Shown here piece by piece: positions 53,740-61,601 of a stretch of DNA of 64,000 bases. Within the stretch, counting starts at the first letter, position 1, and every line of letters starts with the position of its first letter. The DNA lies in assembly GCF_018279165.1 (NCBI RefSeq), contig NZ_CP047289.1, positions 1,991,001-2,055,000 of the forward strand. Reading direction: 5' to 3'. The notes below the pieces were generated by a model. That model was given only the letters and a program-made list of their open reading frames with translations, ran no database searches and was not told the origin of the DNA. The position numbers were made by a program, and so were the translations under genes. The stretch comes from Falsirhodobacter algicola. GTDB taxonomy: Bacteria; Pseudomonadota; Alphaproteobacteria; Rhodobacterales; Rhodobacteraceae.

Positions 53740-54552
53740 ATGAGCACACCGATGAAATCCCATGGCCGATTGTCGATCGGCGCCTCGGCCAAGCCGCGCG
53801 ATCTGATGTCGGACATGCGCGTGCAGGGCGCATGGCGCGCCAAGATCATCACCCTTTTCCCGGAGGCGTTTCCCGGCACGCTCGGCCTCAGCCTGACGGG
53901 CAAGGCGCTCGATTTCGGGCTCTGGGCGCTGGAGACGGTGGATCTGCGGACCTTCGGCGAGGGGCGGCACCGCAACGTGGACGACACGCCGGCGGGGGGC
54001 GGGGCGGGCCTCGTGATGCGCCCCGATGTCGTGGCCCGCGCGCTCGATGCCGCCGCCGAGGGGCCGGGCTGGCCGGTCGTCTATCTCAGCCCGCGGGGGC
54101 GGCCGTTCGATCAGGCCATGGCGAAGCGCTGGTCCGAAGGGCCGGGGGTGACGCTGCTCTGCGGCCGGTTCGAGGGCGTGGACCAGCGCGTGATCGACCA
54201 TTACGGCATCGAAGAGGTCAGCCTTGGCGACTTCGTGATGACCGGCGGCGAGATCGCGGCGCAGGCCTTGATCGACGCGACGGTTCGCCTTATACCGCGC
54301 GTCATCGGGAATCACGCATCGACCGAGGAGGAATCCTTTTCGGACGGCCTTCTTGAATTTCCGCAATACACGAAACCTTCGGTCTGGCAGGACCGCGAGA
54401 TCCCGGAAACGCTTCTGTCCGGTCATCACGCGAACATCTCCCGCTGGCGGAAGGACGCGGCCGAAAGGCTGACGAAGGAACGCAGGCCTGATCTCTGGCG
54501 GGCTTACTGTGCACGGCACGGTAGGGACCCGGATGAAGACCGAGAGCTCTGA
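53740..54552 (+). CDS. trmD: tRNA (guanine37-N1)-methyltransferase
   Basis: SPOUT methyltransferase that makes m1G37 and prevents frameshifting. 270 residues; the core begins at [15 protein letters not shown] near residue 32, so the N-terminus carries about 30 extra residues. The SAM knot reads [18 protein letters not shown] and [20 protein letters not shown] from the neighbouring metK is its methyl donor. rpsP and rimM, usual upstream partners, are absent; rplS follows after 49 bp, as normal. Confidence 0.96.
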   Translation: MSTPMKSHGRLSIGASAKPRDLMSDMRVQGAWRAKIITLFPEAFPGTLGLSLTGKALDFGLWALETVDLRTFGEGRHRNVDDTPAGGGAGLVMRPDVVARALDAAAEGPGWPVVYLSPRGRPFDQAMAKRWSEGPGVTLLCGRFEGVDQRVIDHYGIEEVSLGDFVMTGGEIAAQALIDATVRLIPRVIGNHASTEEESFSDGLLEFPQYTKPSVWQDREIPETLLSGHHANISRWRKDAAERLTKERRPDLWRAYCARHGRDPDEDREL

Positions 54553-54601
54553 GGCGGCACAAACTTCGCGGGCAAACCGCGGGCAAAGGAAAGGAACTGC
54601 G

Positions 54602-54979
54602 ATGAACCTGATCGCACAGATCGAGGCGGAACAGATCGCCGCCCTCGGCAAGACCATCCCGGATTTCAAAGCCGGCGACACGATTCGCGTCGGCTACAAA
54701 GTGACCGAAGGCACCCGCAGCCGCGTGCAGGCCTATGAAGGCGTCTGCATCTCCCGCAAGGGCGGCGCGACGGTTTCGGCCTCGTTCACCGTGCGCAAGA
54801 TCTCGTTCGGCGAGGGCGTGGAACGTGTGTTCCCCCTCTACTCGACCAACATCGAGACGATCGAAGTCGTGCGTCGTGGCCGTGTGCGCCGCGCCAAGCT
54901 GTACTACCTCCGCTCGCGTCGCGGCAAGTCGGCCCGTATCGCGGAAGACACCACCTACAAAGCCAAGACTGAAGCGTAA
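54602..54979 (+). CDS. rplS: 50S ribosomal protein L19
   Basis: Bridge protein on the 50S side of the subunit interface. 125 residues from the ATG at 54602 ([15 protein letters not shown]), with AAAGGAA upstream; a longer in-frame opening from 54509 overlaps trmD and is rejected. [20 protein letters not shown] and [12 protein letters not shown] are standard. Eleven bases before rpmE. Confidence 0.97.
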   Translation: MNLIAQIEAEQIAALGKTIPDFKAGDTIRVGYKVTEGTRSRVQAYEGVCISRKGGATVSASFTVRKISFGEGVERVFPLYSTNIETIEVVRRGRVRRAKLYYLRSRRGKSARIAEDTTYKAKTEA

Positions 54980-54990
54980 GGATCGGACCG

Positions 54991-55212
54991 ATGAAAGCAG
55001 ACATCCATCCCGACTATCACTTCATCGACGTGAAGATGACCGACGGCACCGTGTACCAAGTCCGTTCGACTTGGGGCAAGGAAGGCGACCAGATGGCGCT
55101 CGACATCGACCCGCTGGCGCACCCCGCATGGACCGGCGGCACCAGCCGTCTGATGGATACCGGCGGCCGCGTGTCCAAGTTCAAGAACAAATACGCCGGT
55201 CTGGGCTTCTAA
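54991..55212 (+). CDS. rpmE: 50S ribosomal protein L31, zinc-free type
   Basis: Links the 50S central protuberance to the 30S head. 73 residues: [20 protein letters not shown] followed by [13 protein letters not shown] and [13 protein letters not shown]. None of the four zinc Cys of the zinc-ribbon form is present, as in other alphaproteobacteria. GGATCGGACC precedes the ATG. An intrinsic terminator follows. Confidence 0.96.
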   Translation: MKADIHPDYHFIDVKMTDGTVYQVRSTWGKEGDQMALDIDPLAHPAWTGGTSRLMDTGGRVSKFKNKYAGLGF

Positions 55213-55232
55213 GCTCGGCTTCAGCGAACGGA

Positions 55233-55260
55233 AAAGGGCGCGGGGAAACCTGCGCCCTTT
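55233..55260 (+). terminator. terminator after rpmE
   Basis: AAAGGGCGC (55233-55241) pairs with GCGCCCTTT (55252-55260), nine bp with a 10-base loop, followed by GTCTTTG. Twenty bases after the rpmE stop, it closes the trmD-rplS-rpmE unit. Confidence 0.7.
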
Positions 55261-55354
55261 GTCTTTGCGCCACAGGTCCGGCCCGGAAAGGACGCTGACA
55301 CTTGCGTGATCGCCCGCCACCCGTTAGCCGCTTAGGGAAAACAGGGGGCATGTC

Positions 55355-56164
55355 GTGGCGCATATCATCGTCGTGGGCAACGAGAAGGGTGGATCGGGCA
55401 AGTCCACCACCTGCATGCATGTGGCGACGGCGCTCGTGCGGATGGGGCACCGAGTCGGGGCGCTGGACCTCGACGTGCGTCAGCGCAGCTTCGGGCGCTA
55501 TACCGAAAACCGTCTCGCCTTTCTGAAGCGGGCCAATATCGATCTGCCCTCGCCGCATTACCTTGCGCTGCCGGAGGTGGACGAGGCGCTCTTGGCCCCC
55601 GGAGAGAATGTGATGGACCGCCGCCTTGCCCTTGGCATGGCGCAGCTGGAGCCGCTGTCGGATTTCATCCTCATCGATTGTCCGGGATCGCATACGCGTC
55701 TGAGCCAGGTGGCGCATACCTTGGCCGACACGCTGATCACGCCGCTGAACGACAGTTTCGTCGATTTCGACCTGCTGGCGCGGATCGACCCGGAAACGGG
55801 CAAGGTGAAGGGGCCGTCGATCTATTCGGAGATGGTGTGGAACGCGCGCCAGATGCGGGCCAAGGCCGGGTTGAAGCCGATCGACTGGATCGTGCTGCGC
55901 AACCGTTTGGGCGCGCAGCAGATGCACAACAAGAAGAAGGTCGGCGCCGCGCTGGAGGATCTGTCCCGCCGCATCGGTTTCCGCGTCGCGCCCGGCTTTT
56001 CGGAGCGGGTGGTCTTCCGCGAGTTGTTCCCCCGCGGGCTGACCCTCCTTGATCTGAAGGATATGGGGGTGGAGAACCTAAACCTCTCCAACATCGCGGC
56101 CCGGCAGGAGGTGCGCGATCTCGTGTCCGAATTGCAGCTTCCGGGCGTCGAGGTGACGTTCTAA
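55355..56164 (+). CDS. mipZ: division-plane positioning ATPase MipZ
   Basis: ParA/MinD-like ATPase that forms a polar gradient and blocks FtsZ away from mid-cell, known from Caulobacter and Rhodobacter. 269 residues from a GTG at 55355 with AGGGGG 6 bp upstream; an overlapping ATG at 55350 is in another frame. The deviant Walker A GNEKGGSGKSTT is at residues 8-19 with the signature Lys11, and FILIDCPGS is Walker B. NDSFVDFDLLARIDP and FRELFPRGLTLLDL match MipZ specifically. Its stop overlaps that of the converging ArsR gene. Confidence 0.93.
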   Translation: MAHIIVVGNEKGGSGKSTTCMHVATALVRMGHRVGALDLDVRQRSFGRYTENRLAFLKRANIDLPSPHYLALPEVDEALLAPGENVMDRRLALGMAQLEPLSDFILIDCPGSHTRLSQVAHTLADTLITPLNDSFVDFDLLARIDPETGKVKGPSIYSEMVWNARQMRAKAGLKPIDWIVLRNRLGAQQMHNKKKVGAALEDLSRRIGFRVAPGFSERVVFRELFPRGLTLLDLKDMGVENLNLSNIAARQEVRDLVSELQLPGVEVTF

Positions 56165-56481
56165 CCAAGTTCGGATTTCAGGAAGCGTTCGAAGGCATCG
56201 AGGTCCACGGGATCGAACTGCCCGAACCCCTGCATCCAGACCGAGGCGCGGCGCAGAGCGTCCGGCTCCAGCCGGCACCAGCGCACGCGGCCGCGCTGTT
56301 CCTGCGTGATCAGCCCGGCACCGGCCAGCACCTGAAGATGCTTGGAGATGGCGGCCAGCGACATCTGGAACGGGGCCGCGACATCGCTGACGGCCATGTC
56401 GTCCTCCAGCAGCATCGACAGGATGGCGCGCCGCGTCGGATCGGCAAGGGCGGCAAAGACGAGATCGAGCGGATCGGGCAT
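56161..56481 (-). CDS. ArsR-family winged-helix regulator
   Basis: DNA-binding repressor-type protein of the ArsR/SmtB family. 106 residues. The helix-turn-helix spans about residues 13-65 with ALADPTRRAILSMLLEDD and MSLAAISKHLQVLAGAGLI. I see no Cys metal-binding motif such as ELCVCDL, so it is probably not a metal sensor. It converges on mipZ with stop codons overlapping (CTAA) and faces the atp operon across a 216-bp gap holding a perfect 7-bp inverted repeat. Confidence 0.85.
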   Translation of the reverse strand: MPDPLDLVFAALADPTRRAILSMLLEDDMAVSDVAAPFQMSLAAISKHLQVLAGAGLITQEQRGRVRWCRLEPDALRRASVWMQGFGQFDPVDLDAFERFLKSELG

Positions 56482-56524
56482 GCGCCAGCATTGGGGCGGC
56501 CGGGGCGGGGGGTCAACACCCCAT

Positions 56525-56544
56525 GCTCAACTGCGGGGTTGAGC
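56525..56544. promoter_or_regulatory. inverted repeat, possible operator of the ArsR regulator
   Basis: GCTCAAC (56525-56531) and GTTGAGC (56538-56544) form a perfect dyad with a 6-bp spacer, 44 bp upstream of the ArsR start and 97 bp before the atp promoter. The TCAAC-N8-GTTGA form resembles ArsR-family operators. A hairpin in RNA is the alternative reading. Confidence 0.5.
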
Positions 56545-56640
56545 GTTCCGGCCCCGTGCGGGGTGCGACATTCTGGCACGGGGGCTCAAGGCGGGCGTTT
56601 TCATAGCGCCGTCAGGGGGTTGTGCCCTACGCCCGCTTCC

Positions 56641-56669
56641 TTGACTCGGACGGGCCTGCCCATTAGCAC
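56641..56669 (+). promoter_or_regulatory. likely promoter of the F0 ATP synthase operon
   Basis: TTGACT (56641-56646), 17-bp spacer, TAGCAC (56664-56669), 29 bp before atpI. The -35 is strong, the -10 moderate. It is the only good match in the 216-bp gap on this strand. Confidence 0.5.
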
Positions 56670-56697
56670 GATGAGCAACTGTCACAGGGACGTGTTC

Positions 56698-57030
56698 ATG
56701 ACGAACGACCCCGATCCCGACCGGATGCGCGCCCTCGAAGCGCGTCTGGCCAAGGCCCGCGGCGCACCCGTGAAGCGGACCGGTCAGGCGGGTGAGGCCT
56801 TCTCCTCGGGGGAGATCGGCTGGCGCATGATCACCGAACTGGTGGCCGGGCTGCTGATCGGGTTCGGCATCGGTTATGGGCTGGATGTTCTCTTGGGAAC
56901 GCTGCCTCTGTGCCTGATCGTCTTCACCCTGCTGGGGTTTGCGGCGGGGATACGGACGATGATGCGGACGGCACAAAGCGTGCAGTCGAAAGAAACGACG
57001 GGTGGCGACACCCATGAGCGAGAGGATTAG
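56698..57030 (+). CDS. atpI: ATP synthase protein I
   Basis: Small membrane protein thought to help assemble the c-ring or supply magnesium. 110 residues from the ATG at 56698, with AGGGA 7 bp upstream; longer in-frame openings begin inside the ArsR region. Two hydrophobic segments: MITELVAGLLIGFGIGYGLDV and LCLIVFTLLGFAAGI. The charged N-terminal half (DPDRMRALEARLAKARG) is typical of alphaproteobacteria. Three bases to atpB. Confidence 0.93.
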   Translation: MTNDPDPDRMRALEARLAKARGAPVKRTGQAGEAFSSGEIGWRMITELVAGLLIGFGIGYGLDVLLGTLPLCLIVFTLLGFAAGIRTMMRTAQSVQSKETTGGDTHERED

Positions 57031-57033
57031 GGC

Positions 57034-57786
57034 GTGGTGACGGAAACGGAAGGCAATGGTCTGTCGATCCATCCTATGGATCAGTTCGTCGTCCGGCCGC
57101 TGTTCAGCGACGGCCCGATCCAGTGGTACACCGTCACCAACGTGACGCTGTGGCTGGCGCTGGCGGTGCTGTGCGTGGTCGCGCTGATGGTCTTCGGCAC
57201 GCGTCGCCGTGCGATGATCCCCTCGCGCAGCCAATCGGTCGCGGAACTGGCCTATGGCATGATCCGCAACATGGTCGAGGAAGTGACCGGGCCCGAGGGC
57301 GTGAAGTACTTCCCCTACATCATGTCGCTGTTCCTGTTCATCCTGTTCGCGAACCTGCTGGGCCTGCTGCCCTTCTCGTTCACGACGACGAGCCATGTGG
57401 CCGTCACCGTGACGCTGGCGCTGATCGTGTTCTTCAGCGTCACGATCATTGGTTTCGTGCGCAAGGGTCCGGGCTTTCTGAAGATGTTCTGGGTCGATTC
57501 GGCGCCGCTCGCCGTGCGTCCGGTTCTGGCCGTGATCGAGCTCATCTCTTATTTCGTGCGGCCCGTCAGCCATTCCATCCGTCTTGCGGGCAACCTGATG
57601 GCCGGCCACGCCGTCATCAAGGTGTTCGCAGGCTTCGCTTCGCTGGCGCTGCTGTCGCCGGTGGCCGTGGGCGCCGTGACCGTGATCTACGGTCTCGAGA
57701 CGCTGGTCGCCGTCGTGCAGGCCTATGTCTTCACCATTCTGACCTGCGTCTATCTGCGTGACGCGGTGGCGGACAACCATCACTGA
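57034..57786 (+). CDS. atpB: ATP synthase F0 subunit a
   Basis: Proton half-channel stator subunit. 250 residues from a GTG at 57034 (57037 GTG is an equal choice). Five to six membrane segments; the essential Arg lies in [13 protein letters not shown] near residue 183, and the C-terminal half holds [18 protein letters not shown]. The N-terminus [13 protein letters not shown] is standard. 39 bp to atpE with AAGGAG. Confidence 0.96.
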   Translation: MVTETEGNGLSIHPMDQFVVRPLFSDGPIQWYTVTNVTLWLALAVLCVVALMVFGTRRRAMIPSRSQSVAELAYGMIRNMVEEVTGPEGVKYFPYIMSLFLFILFANLLGLLPFSFTTTSHVAVTVTLALIVFFSVTIIGFVRKGPGFLKMFWVDSAPLAVRPVLAVIELISYFVRPVSHSIRLAGNLMAGHAVIKVFAGFASLALLSPVAVGAVTVIYGLETLVAVVQAYVFTILTCVYLRDAVADNHH

Positions 57787-57825
57787 CCCTCGGGTCATCC
57801 CCCTTCAGTTCAAGGAGATACTGAC

Positions 57826-58059
57826 ATGAACGAACTCGCAATGATGGGCCAATACATCGGTGCAGGTCTGGCGGCGATCGGCTGCGGCGCTGCGGGCATC
57901 GGCGTCGGCCATATCGCCGGCAACTTCCTGTCGGGCGCGCTGCGCAACCCGTCGGCAGCGGCTGGCCAGATGGCGAACCTCTTCGTCGGCATCGCGTTCG
58001 CCGAAGCTCTGGGCATCTTCGCCTTCCTGATCGCCCTGCTGCTGATGTTCGCCGTCTGA
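57826..58059 (+). CDS. atpE: ATP synthase F0 subunit c
   Basis: Rotor-ring proteolipid. 77 residues in two helices: [20 protein letters not shown] (about 10-29) and [20 protein letters not shown]. The proton-binding Glu is in FAEALGIF near residue 60, and the polar loop RNPSA (near 42) faces F1. A strong AAGGAG precedes the ATG. A hairpin in the following gap may raise the c-subunit mRNA level. Confidence 0.97.
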   Translation: MNELAMMGQYIGAGLAAIGCGAAGIGVGHIAGNFLSGALRNPSAAAGQMANLFVGIAFAEALGIFAFLIALLLMFAV

Positions 58060-58081
58060 TCCGAACGCGCAACGATTTTCG

Positions 58082-58107
58082 GGCCGGACGGGTGGTGACA
58101 TCCGGCC
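58082..58107 (+). other. hairpin between atpE and atpF'
   Basis: GGCCGGA (58082-58088) pairs with TCCGGCC (58101-58107) with a 12-base loop in the 80-bp gap. The c subunit is needed in many copies per complex, so a stabilising or attenuating stem here fits, but no assay is implied. Confidence 0.4.
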
Positions 58108-58139
58108 GGCCCGGTCCTTGACGCCGCGGAGAGGGAAAC

Positions 58140-58682
58140 ATGGAACATCAAGTCCAAGACGTGGCCGAGGCGGCTGTCGGGGAGGCGCCCCATGCACCGG
58201 GGATGCCGCAGCTCGACTTCTCGTCCTGGCCGAACCAGATCTTCTGGCTACTGGTCGCGCTGGTCGCGATCTACCTCGTGCTGACCCGCGTGGCCCTGCC
58301 GCGCGTCAGCGCCGTTCTGGCCGAACGCCGCGGCGCCATCACGAACGACCTGCTGGCCGCCGAAGAGCTGAAGCAGAAGGCGAAATCCGCCGAAGCCTCC
58401 TATAACGAGGCGCTGGCCAAGGCGCGTGCCGAAGCGGCCCGTATCGCGGCCGACACCAAGGCGTCGATCGACGCGGATCTGGCCGAGGCGATCGCCAAGG
58501 CCGATGCCGAGATCGGTCAGCGCGTTCAGGCCTCCGAGGCCCGGATCGCCGAGATCCGCGAAGGCATGCAGGACAGCGTGCGCGAAGTCGCGGCCGAAAC
58601 GGCGCAGGCGCTTGTCGCGGCACTGGGCGGCACGGCCGACGCGTCGGTGAAGGCGGCGGTTTCCAGCCGCGTGGGAGCGTAA
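58140..58682 (+). CDS. atpX: ATP synthase F0 subunit b'
   Basis: Divergent b-type stator subunit (also called AtpG or AtpF2) that pairs with subunit b in photosynthetic and related bacteria. 180 residues: a single membrane segment [20 protein letters not shown] (about 37-56) and a long charged Ala-rich coiled-coil. It lies one base before atpF (stop TAA, then GATG). Having both b' and b is the rule in alphaproteobacteria. Confidence 0.93.
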   Translation: MEHQVQDVAEAAVGEAPHAPGMPQLDFSSWPNQIFWLLVALVAIYLVLTRVALPRVSAVLAERRGAITNDLLAAEELKQKAKSAEASYNEALAKARAEAARIAADTKASIDADLAEAIAKADAEIGQRVQASEARIAEIREGMQDSVREVAAETAQALVAALGGTADASVKAAVSSRVGA

Positions 58683-58683
58683 G

Positions 58684-59241
58684 ATGAAGAAGCTGATCAT
58701 CCCGTTCACGCTGCTGGCCACGCCCGCCGTCGCGGCCCCCAGCGGGCCGTTCTTCTCGCTCTACAACACCAATCTGATCGTGCTGATCGCCTTCGTCCTG
58801 TTCGTCGGCATCCTGATCTGGGCAAAGGTGCCGGGCCGGATCACGGGCATGCTGGACAAGCGCGCCCACGACATCCACTCGGAACTGGAGGAAGCCCGCG
58901 CGCTGCGCGAGGAAGCCAAGGCGCTTCTGGCCTCCTACGAGCGTAAGCAGCAGGAAGTGTCGGAGCAGTCCGCGCGCATCATCGCGCAGGCCCGTCAGGA
59001 AGCGACGCTTGCGGCCGAACGCGCCAAAGAGGTGCTTCAGGTCACGATCGCGCGCCGCATGCAGGCCGCCGAGGATCAGATCGCCGCCGCCGAAGCCGGC
59101 GCGGTGAAGGAAGTCCGGGAAAAGTCGATCGCGGTCGCGGTCGAGGCCGCCCGCGAGGTTTTGGCCCGCCAGATGACCCCGGAGACCGGGGCCAGCTTGA
59201 TCGATCGATCGATCGAGCAGGTCGGACAGAAGATGCACTAA
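58684..59241 (+). CDS. atpF: ATP synthase F0 subunit b
   Basis: Peripheral stator stalk. 185 residues. An N-terminal signal-like segment (KKLIIPFTLLATPAVAAP) precedes the single membrane helix LIVLIAFVLFVGILIWAKV, then a long helical stalk. The signal-like N-terminus is common in Rhodobacterales. A GNRA-loop terminator follows at once, so the operon ends here; F1 genes must lie elsewhere. Confidence 0.94.
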   Translation: MKKLIIPFTLLATPAVAAPSGPFFSLYNTNLIVLIAFVLFVGILIWAKVPGRITGMLDKRAHDIHSELEEARALREEAKALLASYERKQQEVSEQSARIIAQARQEATLAAERAKEVLQVTIARRMQAAEDQIAAAEAGAVKEVREKSIAVAVEAAREVLARQMTPETGASLIDRSIEQVGQKMH

Positions 59242-59243
59242 AG

Positions 59244-59271
59244 AAAGGCCGGTCGCGAGACCGGCCTTTTT
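59244..59271 (+). terminator. F0 operon terminator
   Basis: AAAGGCCGGTC (59244-59254) pairs perfectly with GACCGGCCTTT (59259-59269) around a GCGA tetraloop, 11 bp, followed by TT. Symmetric A/T flanks let it serve the converging OmpA-like gene as well. Confidence 0.8.
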
Positions 59272-59274
59272 CAT

Positions 59275-59940
59275 TCAGTTCTGGATCGGGCGGATCACGA
59301 TATCGACCCGGCGGTTCTGAGCCCGGCCCGCAGCCGTGTCGTTCGTGGCGATGGGCTGGTTCATCCCGACGCCATAGGCCGAAACGCGGTTCGACGGCAC
59401 ACCATTGCCGATCAGCACTTGCGCCACCGCGCTGGCCCGGCGTTCGGACAGCGCTTGGTTGTAGGACGCGCTGCCCGTGTTGTCCGTATGCCCCACGATC
59501 TGGATGGTGGAGTTCGGATACTGAACGAGGTTGCTCGACACCGCGCGCAGGTCGGATTGCAGATCGGGACGCAGGCTGGAGCTGTCGGTCGCGAAGAGCA
59601 GGTCCTGCGGCATGTTCACCACCAGCTCGTTACCGGTGTTGGTCACGCTAATGTTGCTGCTGGTCGCGGCGCGCAGCTGTGCGGCCTGACGGTCCAGTTC
59701 GGCGCCGACGGCGCTGCCGAGTATGCCGCCGACGATCGCGCCACCGGCGATCTTCGCGCCGCGGTCACTGCCCGACTGCGCCCCGAGTGCGCCGCCGATC
59801 ACGGCCCCGGTGATGGCTCCCATATTGGTCTTTTGGTTCGCCGCACCCCCAGCACCGACACCGGTATTGTAGGGATCGTTGCACCCCGCCAGGGCCACAA
59901 GTCCGACCGTGCCCAGCATAAGGGGAAGTTTGAAAGTCAT
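59275..59940 (-). CDS. OmpA-family outer-membrane lipoprotein
   Basis: Peptidoglycan-binding envelope lipoprotein. 221 residues from the second of two tandem ATGs (59940); it has GAGG 6 bp upstream, whereas the first ATG (59943) has only 3. The lipobox LVALAGC puts the lipid Cys near residue 20. A glycine-zipper segment (GAITGAVIGGALGA and GGAIVGGILGSAVG) spans about 41-80, then the OmpA domain with GHTDNTGSASYNQALSERRA. Layout matches YiaD-like lipoproteins. Converges on atpF. Confidence 0.9.
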   Translation of the reverse strand: MTFKLPLMLGTVGLVALAGCNDPYNTGVGAGGAANQKTNMGAITGAVIGGALGAQSGSDRGAKIAGGAIVGGILGSAVGAELDRQAAQLRAATSSNISVTNTGNELVVNMPQDLLFATDSSSLRPDLQSDLRAVSSNLVQYPNSTIQIVGHTDNTGSASYNQALSERRASAVAQVLIGNGVPSNRVSAYGVGMNQPIATNDTAAGRAQNRRVDIVIRPIQN

Positions 59941-59983
59941 CATACGCCTCGTTCATGACAATCGTGAAATCACGCAATCCTGA

Positions 59984-60859
59984 TTATCTGAACGCCGAGG
60001 AGTTGCCGAGGGTTCCCGGTATCACATCGGCGGCAAGGTGCCCATCGCCGCCCTCGTGGCGCGCGGCCTCGTGGGCCAGCATCGCGCGCTTGCGCGTCAG
60101 CCCCCAGTGATAGCCGCCAAGCGCCCCCGTCGCCCGCAGCGCCCGGTGGCAGGGGATCAGCCAGCCGACCGGGTTGCGCCCGATGGCGGTGCCGACGGCG
60201 CGGACGGCGGCGGGCTGGTCGATGGCGCGGGCGATGGCGCCATAGGTCGTGACCTGCCCCGGCGGCACCGCCAAAAGCGCCTCCCACACCTTGATCTGGA
60301 ACGGCCCACCCAGCAGATGCAGCCGCGCGCCGCGCCCGGCGAAGGCATCCGCAGCTAGGGGGCGGATCGCGGGGTCTTCGTGATAGGTGGCTTTGGGCCA
60401 GCGGCGGGACAGATCGGCGCGCGCCGCCGCGGCATCGCCATCGGTGAAGCCGATGCCGCAGATGCCGGTCTCCGTCGCCATCACCACCGCCTCCCCGAAG
60501 GGGGAGGGGGCGAGCGTCCAGCCGATGCGCTGGCCCGCGCCGCCCTTGGCATAGGCGCCGGGGCTCATCGCTTCCCATCGCAGGAAGAGATCGTGCAGCC
60601 GCCCGCCGCCCGAAAGGCCGCTTCGTTCGGCCACCTCCAGCACGGCCATCCGTTCGGCCAGAAGCTGGCGCGCGTGATCGAGGGCGAGGTACTGGGCGAA
60701 CCGCTTGGGCGACACCCCGGCCCATGCCGAAAAGACGCGCTGGAAATGCGCGGCCGACATGTCCATCCGCTGCGCCAACTCGCCAAGGGAAAGGCGCGGC
60801 TCGGCGGCGATGATGTCCAGCGCGCGGGCGACGACGGCATAGTGATAGGGATCGGACAT
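59984..60859 (-). CDS. AraC-type regulator fused to O6-methylguanine-DNA methyltransferase
   Basis: DNA-repair alkyltransferase with its own DNA-binding region. 291 residues from the ATG at 60859, with GGAGG 6 bp upstream. Residues 5-100 form an AraC helix-turn-helix pair (LAQRMDMSAAHFQRVFSAW) and 110-290 an Ogt domain with the acceptor Cys237 in PCHR. The N-terminal zinc-Cys domain of full Ada is missing, so it should not sense methylphosphotriesters. Divergent from nth, another repair gene. Confidence 0.92.
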   Translation of the reverse strand: MSDPYHYAVVARALDIIAAEPRLSLGELAQRMDMSAAHFQRVFSAWAGVSPKRFAQYLALDHARQLLAERMAVLEVAERSGLSGGGRLHDLFLRWEAMSPGAYAKGGAGQRIGWTLAPSPFGEAVVMATETGICGIGFTDGDAAAARADLSRRWPKATYHEDPAIRPLAADAFAGRGARLHLLGGPFQIKVWEALLAVPPGQVTTYGAIARAIDQPAAVRAVGTAIGRNPVGWLIPCHRALRATGALGGYHWGLTRKRAMLAHEAARHEGGDGHLAADVIPGTLGNSSAFR

Positions 60860-60956
60860 GGGCGGCCTCCTGCACCTGCGGCAAAGATAGGAAGGGCGGG
60901 GGCGGGCCGCGACCCGAAACTTGCGGCTTCGCGGCGGCGCTGTCATATGGGAAGGC

Positions 60957-61601
60957 ATGGCACGCCAGCTTCCCTATCGCACGATCGAGGCGATCTTCAC
61001 CACACTGCACGGCATCGACCCCGAACCCAAGGGCGAGCTGGAGCATGTGAACGCTTATACCCTCGTGGTGGCGGTCGCGCTGTCGGCGCAGGCGACGGAT
61101 GTGGGCGTGAACAAGGCGACGCGCGGCCTCTTCGCGCAGGTGACGACGCCGCAGCAGATGCTCGATTTCGGCGAAGAGCGGCTTTTGGACGCGATCAAGA
61201 CCATCGGCCTGTTCCGCCAGAAGGCGAAGAACGTCATGAAGCTGAGCCGCATCCTCGTGGACGAGTATGACGGCGAGGTGCCGTCCTCGCGCGCGGCGCT
61301 GCAATCGCTGCCGGGGGTCGGCCGCAAGACGGCGAATGTCGTGCTGAACATGTGGTTCCATCAGCCTGCGCAGGCGGTGGATACCCACATCTTCCGCGTC
61401 GGCAACCGCACCGGCATCGCCCCCGGCCGCGACGTGGACACCGTGGAACGCGCGCTGGAGGACAACATCCCCGCCCGCTTTGCGCTGCACGCCCATCACT
61501 GGCTGATCCTGCACGGCCGATATATCTGTCTGGCACGCAAGCCGCGCTGCGGCATCTGCCCGATCTATGACCACTGCCCCTTTGAGGAAAAAACCGCATG
61601 A
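60957..61601 (+). CDS. nth: endonuclease III
   Basis: Bifunctional DNA glycosylase and AP lyase for oxidised pyrimidines. 214 residues from the ATG at 60957. The helix-hairpin-helix LPGVGRKTANVVL holds Lys124, the catalytic Asp is 142 in AVDTHIFRV, and the [4Fe-4S] Cys are 191, 198, 201 and 207. Its stop overlaps the next start (ATGA), so nth and the kinase are coupled; it diverges from the Ada-like gene. Confidence 0.96.
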   Translation: MARQLPYRTIEAIFTTLHGIDPEPKGELEHVNAYTLVVAVALSAQATDVGVNKATRGLFAQVTTPQQMLDFGEERLLDAIKTIGLFRQKAKNVMKLSRILVDEYDGEVPSSRAALQSLPGVGRKTANVVLNMWFHQPAQAVDTHIFRVGNRTGIAPGRDVDTVERALEDNIPARFALHAHHWLILHGRYICLARKPRCGICPIYDHCPFEEKTA

